A DNA stretch of 64,000 nt from NCBI RefSeq assembly GCF_029784165.1, contig NC_073695.1, positions 59,982,469 to 60,046,468 of the forward strand, read 5' to 3'. The translations under genes were made by a program, and so were the position numbers. Under the pieces are notes generated by a model. That model made no database searches, had not been told where the DNA came from, and saw only the letters and a program-made list of their open reading frames with translations. Below are positions 54,156 to 62,961 of the stretch, piece by piece (within the stretch, counting starts at the first letter, position 1; every line of letters starts with the position of its first letter). Source of the DNA: Wyeomyia smithii (lineage: Eukaryota; Arthropoda; Insecta; Diptera; Culicidae).

Positions 54156-55497
54156 GGAGAGGCCATTGGGCAGTCAACTGCTTCAAAAATGATCTAACTG
54201 TTGGGAGGAATGCTGTAAGAAAAATTTTAATTGGATCGGGTACATTGAAAGTTTCAAAAATCCAGTCCACAATGTCAGAAAATTTCACTAATCCAGAGTT
54301 TGTTTCATCAACTGGGAGTGTAAAAGGAGCAACTGGGGTTTTAGATGTTCCTGGCAGTGCTGGGAACTCCTTCTGGGACTTTAAATTTGCCAGCCCAGGA
54401 GGAGTTTGCTTCGGTTTTTCCGCAGCACTGTTTGGTTTGTTTGTAACCTTCATTTCACTTTGAGAAATCTTAGGACCTTTTCTGGGAAGTTTAGGAGAGG
54501 AAACACTTTTCCTCTTTCTAGACTCCCCAGGATTGGCGTAAGATGCTCCCGCTGGTGAATCGTCAGAATCGGTTTCCTCAGAGGGCAACAGATCGAAGGG
54601 GTTCGAAGTAACGGGAGAAGTGGTAACGGTCTTCTTCAGCATGTCAGCGTAGGAACGCTTTGAACGCTCTTTGAGAGACCGTTTTATTTTATCCCTGCGC
54701 TGCATGTACACCGCACATGTCGAGAGCTCATGCAGATTTTCTCCGCAGTGAATACACTTTTCAGCGTTAACACTGCAAGAATTATCCGCATGAGACTCCC
54801 CACACTTGCCACAACGTGCCTTATTGCAGCAGTAGGCGGCTGTATGGCCTAACTGCTTGCAATTCAGGCAGTTCATGACGCGGGGCACGTAGAGCCTCAC
54901 AGGGAGACGAACCCGGTGGATCGAGACGTGGCTTGGTAGTGCAGACCCGGCGAACGTAACTCGAAACGAGTCTGACGGAGTGTATACTGTTTTGCCACCG
55001 ATGATCGATGCTGACCGCAATTGCTTGCAGTCGAGCACCTTTACTTCGGGACACGTTTTGTTCTTAAAGCACCCTTTGGCACTTTGCAGTATACACTCGA
55101 CGGACAGACTCGAATCGGTTATGACACCGTCGATCTCCACGTCTCGTGCGGGTATGTAAACGCGATACTCGCGTGTGAAGAGCTCAGAGCAAGCTATATC
55201 GTTGGCCTCTTTCAGGTTACCGACCACGACACGGAGCTTGTTAGGCCGGACCTTGGAAATTTCGGTCACGCCCTTGTACTCCTTCGTCAGGTCTTTAGAA
55301 ATCTGCAAGAGGTTCAACTTTTTCGATTTCGGTCCTGCCTTTGGCCGAAAATAAACAGTATAGCTGCCCTGGGCTCCGTCTGGGTAAAGCCTGGGGCGAG
55401 GGGGGACTGAAGAATGAACAGGGGAGGGGGTAACAGAAGGGTCAGGGTCAGAGGGGTTCGGGGATGGTGGCGCGGGAGGCGAGGGATCTACATCCAT
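54127..55497 (-). CDS. LINE-F ORF1: gag-like nucleocapsid protein with three zinc knuckles
   Basis: A 456-residue protein that would coat the element RNA in a ribonucleoprotein. The N terminus is proline-rich (residues 1-40). A folded region follows at about 45-205, likely RRM-like in fold by analogy with I-type ORF1 proteins. Three zinc knuckles sit in a row: C210-C213-H218-C223, C229-C232-H236-C241 and C248-C251-H256-C261. A basic linker (about 265-345) leads to a Pro/Lys-rich stretch and a hydrophobic C terminus ending WPLLAAIVSFDA. The start ATG at 55497 is the first in the frame, after a 446-bp leader. The stop TAA at 54127-54129 lies inside the 8-base overlap ATGCCTAA with ORF2, so ORF2 is probably translated by termination-reinitiation. 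Confidence 0.95.
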   Translation of the reverse strand: MDVDPSPPAPPSPNPSDPDPSVTPSPVHSSVPPRPRLYPDGAQGSYTVYFRPKAGPKSKKLNLLQISKDLTKEYKGVTEISKVRPNKLRVVVGNLKEANDIACSELFTREYRVYIPARDVEIDGVITDSSLSVECILQSAKGCFKNKTCPEVKVLDCKQLRSASIIGGKTVYTPSDSFRVTFAGSALPSHVSIHRVRLPVRLYVPRVMNCLNCKQLGHTAAYCCNKARCGKCGESHADNSCSVNAEKCIHCGENLHELSTCAVYMQRRDKIKRSLKERSKRSYADMLKKTVTTSPVTSNPFDLLPSEETDSDDSPAGASYANPGESRKRKSVSSPKLPRKGPKISQSEMKVTNKPNSAAEKPKQTPPGLANLKSQKEFPALPGTSKTPVAPFTLPVDETNSGLVKFSDIVDWIFETFNVPDPIKIFLTAFLPTVRSFLKQLTAQWPLLAAIVSFDA

Positions 55498-55943
55498 CGC
55501 GCTATGTTTAGCGCACTAGCGCTGACAAGAACACGTACCTTTTTATTTCTCCCTTCCAGTAAGGTTGGTTGTCCGATCGTTCGAAGTAGCAGCCGTTACA
55601 GCCAGCAGCACCAATACAGCAGCACCAAACAGCCACCAGCAGCGAGCCAGGTGTGAGATCACTCCACACAGCGATACGACTCGCTGACACTGATGGCTTC
55701 TTCTTTTTCCTCGTTTGTGTCTCGTCCACTGCTGTAGCACAATCCAGCCAGCAGCCAAATCGGCTTACGCACCAGCTGGCAGTCACGATGCGAAACAGTT
55801 GCACAAAGGAACGACCTTGAACCCGGATTTATTTCACTCGACCAGGCAAACAATGCCAACACTTGTTCACACGTCTTTTGTTTTATACTCTATCGGACCG
55901 ATCACCAAACACGTCCAGTACTGATGCGTGTTCGGCACAGAAT
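55498..55943 (-). promoter_or_regulatory. LINE-F 5' untranslated region, presumed internal promoter
   Basis: The non-coding leader between the target duplication and ORF1 must carry the element's own promoter. The 5' end reads ATTCTGTGCCGAACACGCAT, followed by an initiator-like TCAGTA about 20 bases in and a GGTCC resembling a downstream promoter element, although the spacing is not exact. The promoter call is an inference from the biology of full-length LINEs. Confidence 0.5.
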
Positions 55944-55958
55944 GATTTTAATGATCTT
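55944..55958. repeat. LINE-F target site duplication (5' side)
   Basis: GATTTTAATGATCTT, identical to 50056-50070. Confidence 0.95.
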
Positions 55959-56157
55959 ATATGCAAACGAAAGCTACTGTGCTCCCCCAGAGTGCTATCG
56001 AGTGGATTTTTGATTAGTGGCTTAGATTTTAAAATATTGATCAAAGAGTATTTTTTATATAAGATATTTAACTTTTAAGGCAAAATTAATGGCACGGAGA
56101 GCCATGTGTTGTATACCAGTTTACTCAGATCGACGAATTGAACAATTTATGTATGTT
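55959..56157. repeat. Repeat unit 1 right part and start of unit 2
   Basis: 55959-56090 continues the unit cut by LINE-F and aligns with 58220-58345 (CCGATTTTGATG, GAAAGCCCC, AGAGCACT, GACCAAAGTAT). From 56091 a second unit begins with GGCACGGAGAGCC and a diverged form of the palindromic core (CAGATCGACGAATTG), and reaches a TG-rich microsatellite where LINE-G inserted. Confidence 0.75.
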
Positions 56158-56171
56158 TGTGTATGTGTGCC
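56158..56171. repeat. LINE-G target site duplication (3' side)
   Basis: TGTGTATGTGTGCC, identical to 58109-58122. The TG-rich sequence is part of the microsatellite of repeat unit 2, but the terminal GCC makes the match specific. Confidence 0.85.
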
Positions 56172-58108
56172 TTTTTTTTTAAGGTGGCGGGGAAATCTGC
56201 AAACAGACACCTGAGAAGAGAACTCAGGGTGTGGGGATGAGACTAGGGGAGAGATGCTGGGGTAGTTACACTCCCCCAGACACCTACTGATCCCTGTCCC
56301 GACCCACTAAAACCCCTCCAGTCTCCGGCTCTGTTCTTCCCGGAACGACGGTTAAGTATTACGTCGGGAAGTGGCTTTTGTGCGTGATGCACCCTCTTTA
56401 CTCTTATAACCTCCTAGCTAACTACCTGGAGACTGGCAGTTAGCTACCACTGGCGTGTTGGTGATTGACCCGCCACACACGTTGTAGCTCCAGGACAATC
56501 TGGGAGGCGGCCGCACAGGCCGCGTTCCAGATGTCCGAGTCGTCGCACATCCTCCGGACAAGATTGTCCGGAGTATTGCCAGGCCCGCTCACAGCCATCA
56601 TGTTGCTCCTCGCTCTTACGAAACGGGGGCATACGAAGAAGACATGCTCTGCAGTCTCCTCCTCTTCCACGCACTCGGGACACATGGGGGACCCCGCGTG
56701 CCCGAACCTGTGCAGATATTGCCTAAAGCAACCATGGCCTGACAGGATCTGTGTCAGGTGGAAGTTCACCTCGCCATGTCGCCTCCCGACCCAGCCGGAT
56801 ATCTCCGGTATAAGTCGGTGCGTCCATCTGCTTTTGTGGAATTAGACCATTCCCTTTGCCAACGGAGCATCGAGAATGACCTTCTGGTGCCTCGTATGCC
56901 TCTTGTGTCACGTTGGTCGAAACACTCTCTGTCCTCCTTGATTGCGATGCTGATAGGCATCATGCCGGACAAGACACAGATTGCATCGTATGACACCGTA
57001 CGATACGCACTCACAACTCTCAGGCACATGAGCCTGTAGGTACTTTCCAGTTTACCGCGGTAACTGTTAGTACCTAGCGCTCTGGACCATACTGGCCCAC
57101 CATACCTAAGTATGGACGAAACCACGCTGGCAAGAAGTCTTCGCTTGCTGCCATAGACCGCTGAGCTATTGGACATCATACGAGATAATGCTGCAATAGA
57201 CGATGAGGCCCTCTTACAGGCATAGTCGACGTGGCTCCCGAACGTGAGCTTGTCGTCGACCATAACCATCAAGAGCTTCAACGATCGCTTTGAGGTGATG
57301 GTGCAGTCTCCGACTCTGACCACCGCCTGTTGCTCCGATTTACGGTTGTTCACAACCGTGACCTTCGTCTTATGGTGCGCGAGCTCCAGTTTCCTGGAGC
57401 GCATCCAGTCCTCGACCTTCCTTATGCAATGTGCAGCCGTCAACTCGACCTCTTCGATCGACTCACCGTAAACCTCTAGCGTTATGTCGTCTGCAAAGCC
57501 GACGATCACAACCCCTACAGGAAACTTTAGTTTCAACACCCCGTCATACATGACGTTCCACAACACCGGACCCAGGATGGAACCTTGCGGAACCCCTGCG
57601 GTGATTGGAACGCACTTCTGACCCTCCTCTGTGTTGTAAACCAGTACTAGATTCTGGAAGTAATTTTCCAGAATCTTGTACAGCGACACCGGTACTTGGA
57701 TGCTCCTGAGCGCAAGCGCTATGGAGTCCCAACTGGCGCTATTGAACGCATTCTTCACGTCAAGCGTGACGATTGCGCAATAGCGTATTCCTCTTCTCTT
57801 GCGCTGGAGTGCTATCTCCGCCGTCTTGGTGACGGAGGCGATGGCATCCAGCGTGGACCTGCCCTTCCGGAAGCCGAACTGGTTGCTTGCCAGACCGTTT
57901 ACACCCTCTGTGTACCTCACCAGTCTGTTGAGGATAATCCTCTCAAGCACTTTGCCCGCCGTGTCTAGCAGGCAGATAGGCCTATATGCCGATGGGTCAC
58001 TTGGTGGTTTCCCAGCCTTCGGCAGTAGGACCAATTTCTGCCGCTTCCACCTCTCCGGAAAGAGACAGTCATCCAGGCACCTCTGCATGACTACTCGGAA
58101 CAGCCCGG
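56172..58108 (-). mobile_element. LINE-G: 5'-truncated R1-like retrotransposon
   Basis: A 1.9-kb minus-strand insertion bounded by a 14-bp target duplication, with a short A tail (T run 56172-56180) and a roughly 260-bp 3' untranslated region. Truncation removes ORF1, the endonuclease and the start of RT. The motif set (FGFRKGRSTLDAI, FADD, and a C-terminal CPEC...H...C cluster) fits the R1 clade. Insertion is not in rDNA, so it belongs to a non-site-specific R1 lineage or an atypical insertion. Confidence 0.9.
56440..58108 (-). pseudogene. LINE-G reverse transcriptase and C-terminal zinc cluster, frameshifted
   Basis: The minus strand enters at 58108 within RT (VVMQRCLDDCLFPERWKRQK) and continues YRPICLLDTAGKVLERI, FGFRKGRSTLDAI, TLDVKNAFNSASWDS with the first palm Asp, GVPQGSILGPVLWNVMYDGV and VGFADDITLEV with the catalytic pair. 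It then runs through the thumb (LLMVMVDDKLTFGSHVDYAC) to about 56835. There the frame shifts to HRLIPEISGWVGRRHGEVNF, LTQILSGHGCF and the C-terminal cluster CPECVEEEETAEHVFFVCP, ending at 56440. The 5' truncation and frameshift make it inactive. The 34 residues encoded upstream of 58108 in the same frame belong to flanking repeat DNA. Confidence 0.9.
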
Positions 58109-58122
58109 TGTGTATGTGTGCC
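58109..58122. repeat. LINE-G target site duplication (5' side)
   Basis: TGTGTATGTGTGCC, identical to 56158-56171. Confidence 0.85.
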
Positions 58123-58345
58123 TGTACGTATGTATGTGTAAATATGTTGTTTATATGTGTAGTACATTTAAATCGACCCAAAAAAAGAAAAATAATAAAA
58201 AACACTCTCTTTACAGAACGCTTATTCCGATTTTGATGTTCGCATGCTCATATGAAAGCCCCAGAGCACTTCGAAAATCATACTAAGGGCAATCTTTTAT
58301 TGGTTGTTTGAATTGTAGAGTTTTGACCAAAGTATATTTTAGACA
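58123..58345. repeat. Repeat unit 2, right part
   Basis: Continues the TG-rich microsatellite, then ACAGAACGCTTATTCCGATT and AGCCCCAGAGCACTTCG, matching the organisation of unit 1. Confidence 0.75.
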
Positions 58346-59365
58346 TGGGATATTTTACTTTCTGGATAATTTTTCTCTCTCACTGCTCTTTCTTCTTCTC
58401 TATCCCTCTTTTTTTCGTATCGCTATTTATTTCTCAAAGGAAATCAACAATCATCGACAACTTTTCATAATCTCCACACTCTTCGTAGTGTGTCTTAACT
58501 GGAGTAAATAAATTACCCTTTAGCTTTTTCTAGAAAATTCGAACCAGGTTTTAGAAGAAACTGCAATGCTCACTTAGCTCCTTTTCTTCCGAAGCTTCCG
58601 TCCACACTTCTTATAAAATATATACTAAATTGTTCGTTGAACCTAATTTTGCAAAGAGTAAGAAACATTTACAGCTTTCGGGAGCCAAACTTTGTAGTAA
58701 AATCTGATCCCACAGTGTGCAAATGTAAAACAATTAGCGATGCAGATATTTTTAAAAACTTTATCAAAGATGTATAGACCTATTTACGTACGAATATGTG
58801 AGTGCCACCCGTTGAGAAAAACACAAACTAATCGCTGTTTTTTTTGCAATGCTACGTTTTGAACAGCTGGAAAATTTTTCAGTTGAACACTTATTTTATG
58901 TTTTAAATTTGTGACCAGGAATCTAAAGGAGCTGATGAACGTATTCGGCAATATAAGGAAAAAGTGTTGAAGCAACTCTACATGGCTCTACACATTTACT
59001 AGTGTGCGCAGGTGAAAAGTCACTTATCTCTATGAATGATACAATATGCTCATGTAAGATATAAATATTGCTTTCTAATTTAAGACTAAGTGCAAACCGA
59101 GTATCCATGTTATTCCACATCTCGTTATCGCAGCAAGATTTAAAAAGTCTTTATTCCGGATTTTTTCATACAGCCTAGGCCTTCGCAAAGAATAATGTTT
59201 TCGCCTACACTCTGAAAATCCAAAATTTTTAAAGATCGTGGAGAGCCTTCATTTTCAGGTAATGCATTTGAGATAGTATCAAATTGACAATTTTCATCAA
59301 TAGCTATATTTTTGCATTTCTCCTAGAAAGGTATAGCAATCACTTGCAAAACCGAAAGTATAAAA
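58346..59365. other. AT-rich interval with no recognised gene
   Basis: No coding or structural feature could be supported. It includes a CT-rich stretch near 58372-58412. Confidence 0.4.
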
Positions 59366-59433
59366 GTGCTCCAAAGGGCCGAATGGCATATATCATTCGA
59401 CTCAGCTCGACGAGCTGAGCATTTTCTGTATGT

Positions 59434-59516
<83 letters not shown>

Positions 59517-59700
59517 AGTGTGTGTGTGTGCGTGTGTGTGTGCGTGTGTGCGCGCGTGTGTGTGTGTGTGTGTGCGTGTGTGTGTATGTGTATGTGTGTG
59601 TGTGCAGATTTTTATTCTCACTCACTTTTCTCAGAGATGACTGGACCGATTTTCATGAAATTAATTGCAAATGAAAGGTCCCACAATTATTGAATTTTAT
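59366..59700. repeat. (TG)n-centred repeat unit 3
   Basis: Begins GGGCCGAATGGCATATATCA, has the intact palindromic core CAGCTCGACGAGCTG (about 59404-59418) and a long (TG)n microsatellite with CG and AG interruptions (about 59429-59604). It continues into CTCACTCACTTTTCTCAGAG. Open frames of alternating Cys/Val or Thr/His are artefacts of the microsatellite. Confidence 0.85.
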
Positions 59701-60260
59701 TGTAATCGGATTTTTAGTTTAGAGGTTATGTTTAAAAATGTGAAAATCATGAAACATCAATATCTCAGAAACTACACAACCGATTTGAACAAAATTGGTC
59801 TCAAAAGAACGGGCTACCTAGAAAACCCTTAACTTTTGAATTTCATAAAGATTGAACTTGTGGTTCAAAAGTTATGAAAAGAAACGTGTTCAGAAGACTG
59901 TTTAATCTCACTCATGTTCCTCAGAGATGGCTGTACCGATTCTCATAAAATCAGTGTCAAATGGAAGGTCGTTTTGCAGTCGGACTATTAGTTTGCCTGT
60001 TATGTTTAAAAATGTGAAATCCAGCTATGCAAAGGAACATATTCCAAAGACTACTTGGACTCACTCACTTTTCTCAGAGATGGCCGACCCGATTTCCACA
60101 AAATTAGTGTCAAATGAATGGTCTAGCTGCCTCAGAAGACCCTATTGAATTTTTCTGTAATCGAACTGTAACTTCATTTGTAATGTGCCGACTTGTGAAA
60201 ATCACGAAACTTCATTATCTCAGAAACTACACAACCGATTTGATTATTATTATCAGATGA
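59609..60260. repeat. Direct repeats of a CTCACTCA...AGAGATGGC unit
   Basis: The segment CTCACTCACTTTTCTCAGAG with ACCGATTTTCATGAAATTA recurs at about 59619, 59907 and 60059. Each copy is followed by a TGTCAAATGRA-type stretch and ATGTTTAAAAATGTGAAA or a relative. AACTACACAACCGATTTGA occurs at about 59770 and 60223. Confidence 0.75.
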
Positions 60261-60784
60261 GCGGGCTAGTTAAGGGTTAACTGATGAATTATGATTGAAC
60301 ACGTGGTTTCAAAGTTTGACTGCCCTATACGTTCCCATTACATTTGATTATAATCGAACTTAAGCAACCGTTAATATTAAATTGTTAATAAAACAACGAA
60401 AGTCTATTATCTCAAAGATTACGTGACTTATTTGAACATAACTAGTGTCATACGAATGAGTCATCTCTCAAACTTACAAATAACAAACTTCATAACAATT
60501 TGATATGTGGCTCAAAAATTATGGAAAGAAGAGAAATTCAAAGACTATTTAAAACTATACCTGCTTTGATCGATATATGTGGTCTCAACATAATTTAAAT
60601 GTGGTGTCGTACTATTTGAACGTTCCGAATTCATTGATTCCTTGCGATTTGTTTGAAGTCTGCAAATGCACGACGAATCGGCCATAGGATATGATCAAAT
60701 ACAAATAACAAATCGTTTGAAATGATTGGTTTTATCGAAATGACAACATCCTCGTCTTTTGGCTTCTGTACATCGCCTTAATTC

Positions 60785-61825
60785 TGAATATATTCATACT
60801 GGGTGGTATTCTGTCATTATCAGCAGACTTTCTGGCATCAATCTGACACCGGAAATACCCATATTGGGAGGTATTTTTGGTTGTTTTCCAGAAACTAAAA
60901 GTGGTCGTCTTCAAATTCAAAATAGTGTCCAGGGTCAATGTTTGGTTTCTATGCATCATCACGTTTACGGAAATATCCATATTGAGTATTATTCGGTCAT
61001 TTCCGACTGTTGCCTATAAGTTGCCATTTAGCAATTCAAAATGGTGCCTGAGGTCAATTGTTAGCTCCTTGCATCATTCTGGCTCCAGAGATACTCATAT
61101 TGGATAGTATTTGTTTATTTTAGGCTGTTTTTCACAACCCGGTAGTCGCCATCTTGGATTTCAAAATGGTATTTAGGATACTGGTTAAAGAAAAACTCAT
61201 ATTGGGTGATATTTTGTCACTTTGGACTGTTTTTCAGAAGCCGAAAGTCGTCATTTTGGACTTAAAGATTGCCTGTGAAATCAATTTCTGTCATCTGGGC
61301 GTAATTCTGGTTCCGAAAACATTTATATTGAATGGTATTTGGTCATTTCCGGCTGTTTGCCAGACACCGGAAGTCACCATCTTGAAATTCAAGATTGTGT
61401 CTGAGATCTACAATTCAAAATGTTGTCTGAAGTCGATTTGTGGCTCCAGTGCATCATTACGGTTCCGGAAATACCCATATTGGGTGGTATTTGGTCATTT
61501 GCCGCTGTTTTTCCGACACCGGAAGTCGCCATTTTGGATTTCATAATGGCATTTGGAGACAATTTCTGGATTTTGAACGGCATACTGGTTAAAGAAAAAC
61601 TCATATTGGGTGGTATTTGGTTATTTTCTGCTATTTTCAGAAACCGGAAGTCACCATCTTAGAATTTAAAATGCTATCTGTGGTCGATTTTAGCTCCTGT
61701 GTATTATTCTAGATCCGGATATTATTATACTGGGTGGAAATCGGCCATTTTCGGCTGTTTTCCAGAAACCGGAAGTTGCCATCTTATAATCCAAAATGTT
61801 GTCTGAGGTCGATTATGGAACATAT
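60785..61825. repeat. Tandem satellite, about nine units of roughly 125 bp
   Basis: The core ATATTGGGTGGTATTT (with variants) recurs at about 60797, 60860, 60981, 61098, 61199, 61326, 61479, 61603 and 61720, spaced 63-153 bp apart. Each unit carries a CCGGAAGTCGCCATCTTGGA-type block and a GTCTGAGGTCGATTT-type block. Open frames on both strands are artefacts of the repeat. Confidence 0.85.
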
Positions 61826-62190
61826 TTGTTACTACTAAAAACATTTACCTGCCAAATTTTGTTTCATTTGATTGATTAGTTCTCGAGATGTGCACAAATT
61901 TGTGTTTCATCCAACTATTATGGACATATTAGTTACCCCTTAAAACATCCACATGCCAAATTCGGTTTCATTTGCTTGGTTTGTTCTTGAGTTGTGCAGA
62001 AATTTATGTTTCATTTGTATGGGACCCCTCCCTTCCAGAAGAGGGAGGGGTCTCAAACTATCATAGGAACCTTTATCGGCACCAAAAACCCCTACATACA
62101 AATTTTCACGTCGATCGGTTCGGTAGTTTGCGGGACTATATGGATCAGACAGACAGACAGACTTGACTGCTTTTTTATATGTAAAGATTA
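61826..62190. repeat. Second tandem repeat and CAGACAGACAGA terminus
   Basis: Two roughly 105-bp units share ACATATTWGTTAC, TGCCAAATTYKGTTTCATTT and TTTGTGTTTCAT-like blocks. They are followed by a conserved-looking tail (ACAAATTTTCACGTCGATCG, GGATCAGACAGACAGACAGA) ending in a T run. The tail resembles ends of dispersed repeats common in insects; the family was not determined. Confidence 0.7.
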
Positions 62191-62466
62191 CAACATCAAT
62201 ATTTTAGAACCTAAAGAGTGAATATACATTTGATTGAAGCGTTCATGTAAATCTATTTTTACAAATAAAAAATTGAATGAGAAAGGCTGGGTCTGACCGC
62301 TAGGTGAATTAATTTTTTTTCTTGTATAATTCTGAACTATATTTCGAGAGCAGGTTTGTAGAAGTTTGCTTCAATTCTTAAATAAAACTTGGTGCTGATT
62401 CATAAATCTAGGTCCTGCGATTTCTGAAAATAAAGCGAATAAGTAGAACCGCATTAAACCAACATA

Positions 62467-62959
62467 GGGTAGGGAACGGCTTAAGCAGTAGCGCCTATTT
62501 TAATCAGTCGAGAAAGCAGGCCTGAAACTCCTGGATTTTGATCAATATCTACAATTCCAATGATGGAAACGAAAACATTGATTTTCTAGCTGTCTTACGA
62601 ATATAAGAAATACCGTTAATCACAAAGAAATCACACAGAAATCACCATTCGAAACAAATCGACCTATAACAGCCATTCAGGAGCCACTTCGTGCGCTGAA
62701 AGAAAACGCCTGCAAAACAGATGGAAACTGCTTAAAATAGGTTCGGGGTGATTAGAATAGTGTCCCTCGATTGGTAACTTTAATTGATTATTGTTAAAGA
62801 TTGCTAACTTAGTTTTACAATCTGAAAATAAGTTCTGACAGAGAAAAAAATAGCGAACAGATTGATATACTTCTGTTTGAATTTCACCCAACACATTTCG
62901 AGTATTTCCTCTCAATACACAGGCGGTTCCTAAAGCTGCTTAAAATATGTTCCCTACCC
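62467..62959. mobile_element. 493-bp TA-flanked MITE
   Basis: The inverted ends GGGTAGGGAACGGCTTAAGC and, on the right, the mirror of GGGTAGGGAACATATTTTAA are flanked by TA (62465-62466 and 62960-62961). There is no coding capacity. The GGGTAGGG end differs from the other MITEs in the window. Confidence 0.8.
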
Positions 62960-62961
62960 TA

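Larger units (their letters stand above)
50071..55943 (-). mobile_element. LINE-F: full-length I-like (MosquI-like) retrotransposon, both ORFs intact
   Basis: A 5.9-kb minus-strand element bounded by a perfect 15-bp target duplication. From 5' to 3' it has a 446-bp 5' untranslated region (55943-55498), ORF1 of 456 codons (55497-54127), ORF2 of up to 1235 codons (54155-50448), a 3' untranslated region of about 370 bp with an AATAAA signal (plus-strand TTTATT at 50096-50101) and an A tail of about 13. I-clade identity is inferred from the ORF1 zinc knuckles and the EN-RT-RNase H order. No disabling mutation was seen, and the intact duplication indicates a recent insertion. It is a candidate for an active element. 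Confidence 0.95.

Noticed and set aside
59323..59693. Open frames rich in Cys/Val or Thr/His on both strands
   Set aside because: They are translations of the (TG)n microsatellite and exist in all frames without stops for that reason.
60732..61662. Several open frames on both strands with recurring LGGIWSF-like segments
   Set aside because: They follow the 125-bp satellite units and recur because the DNA repeats.
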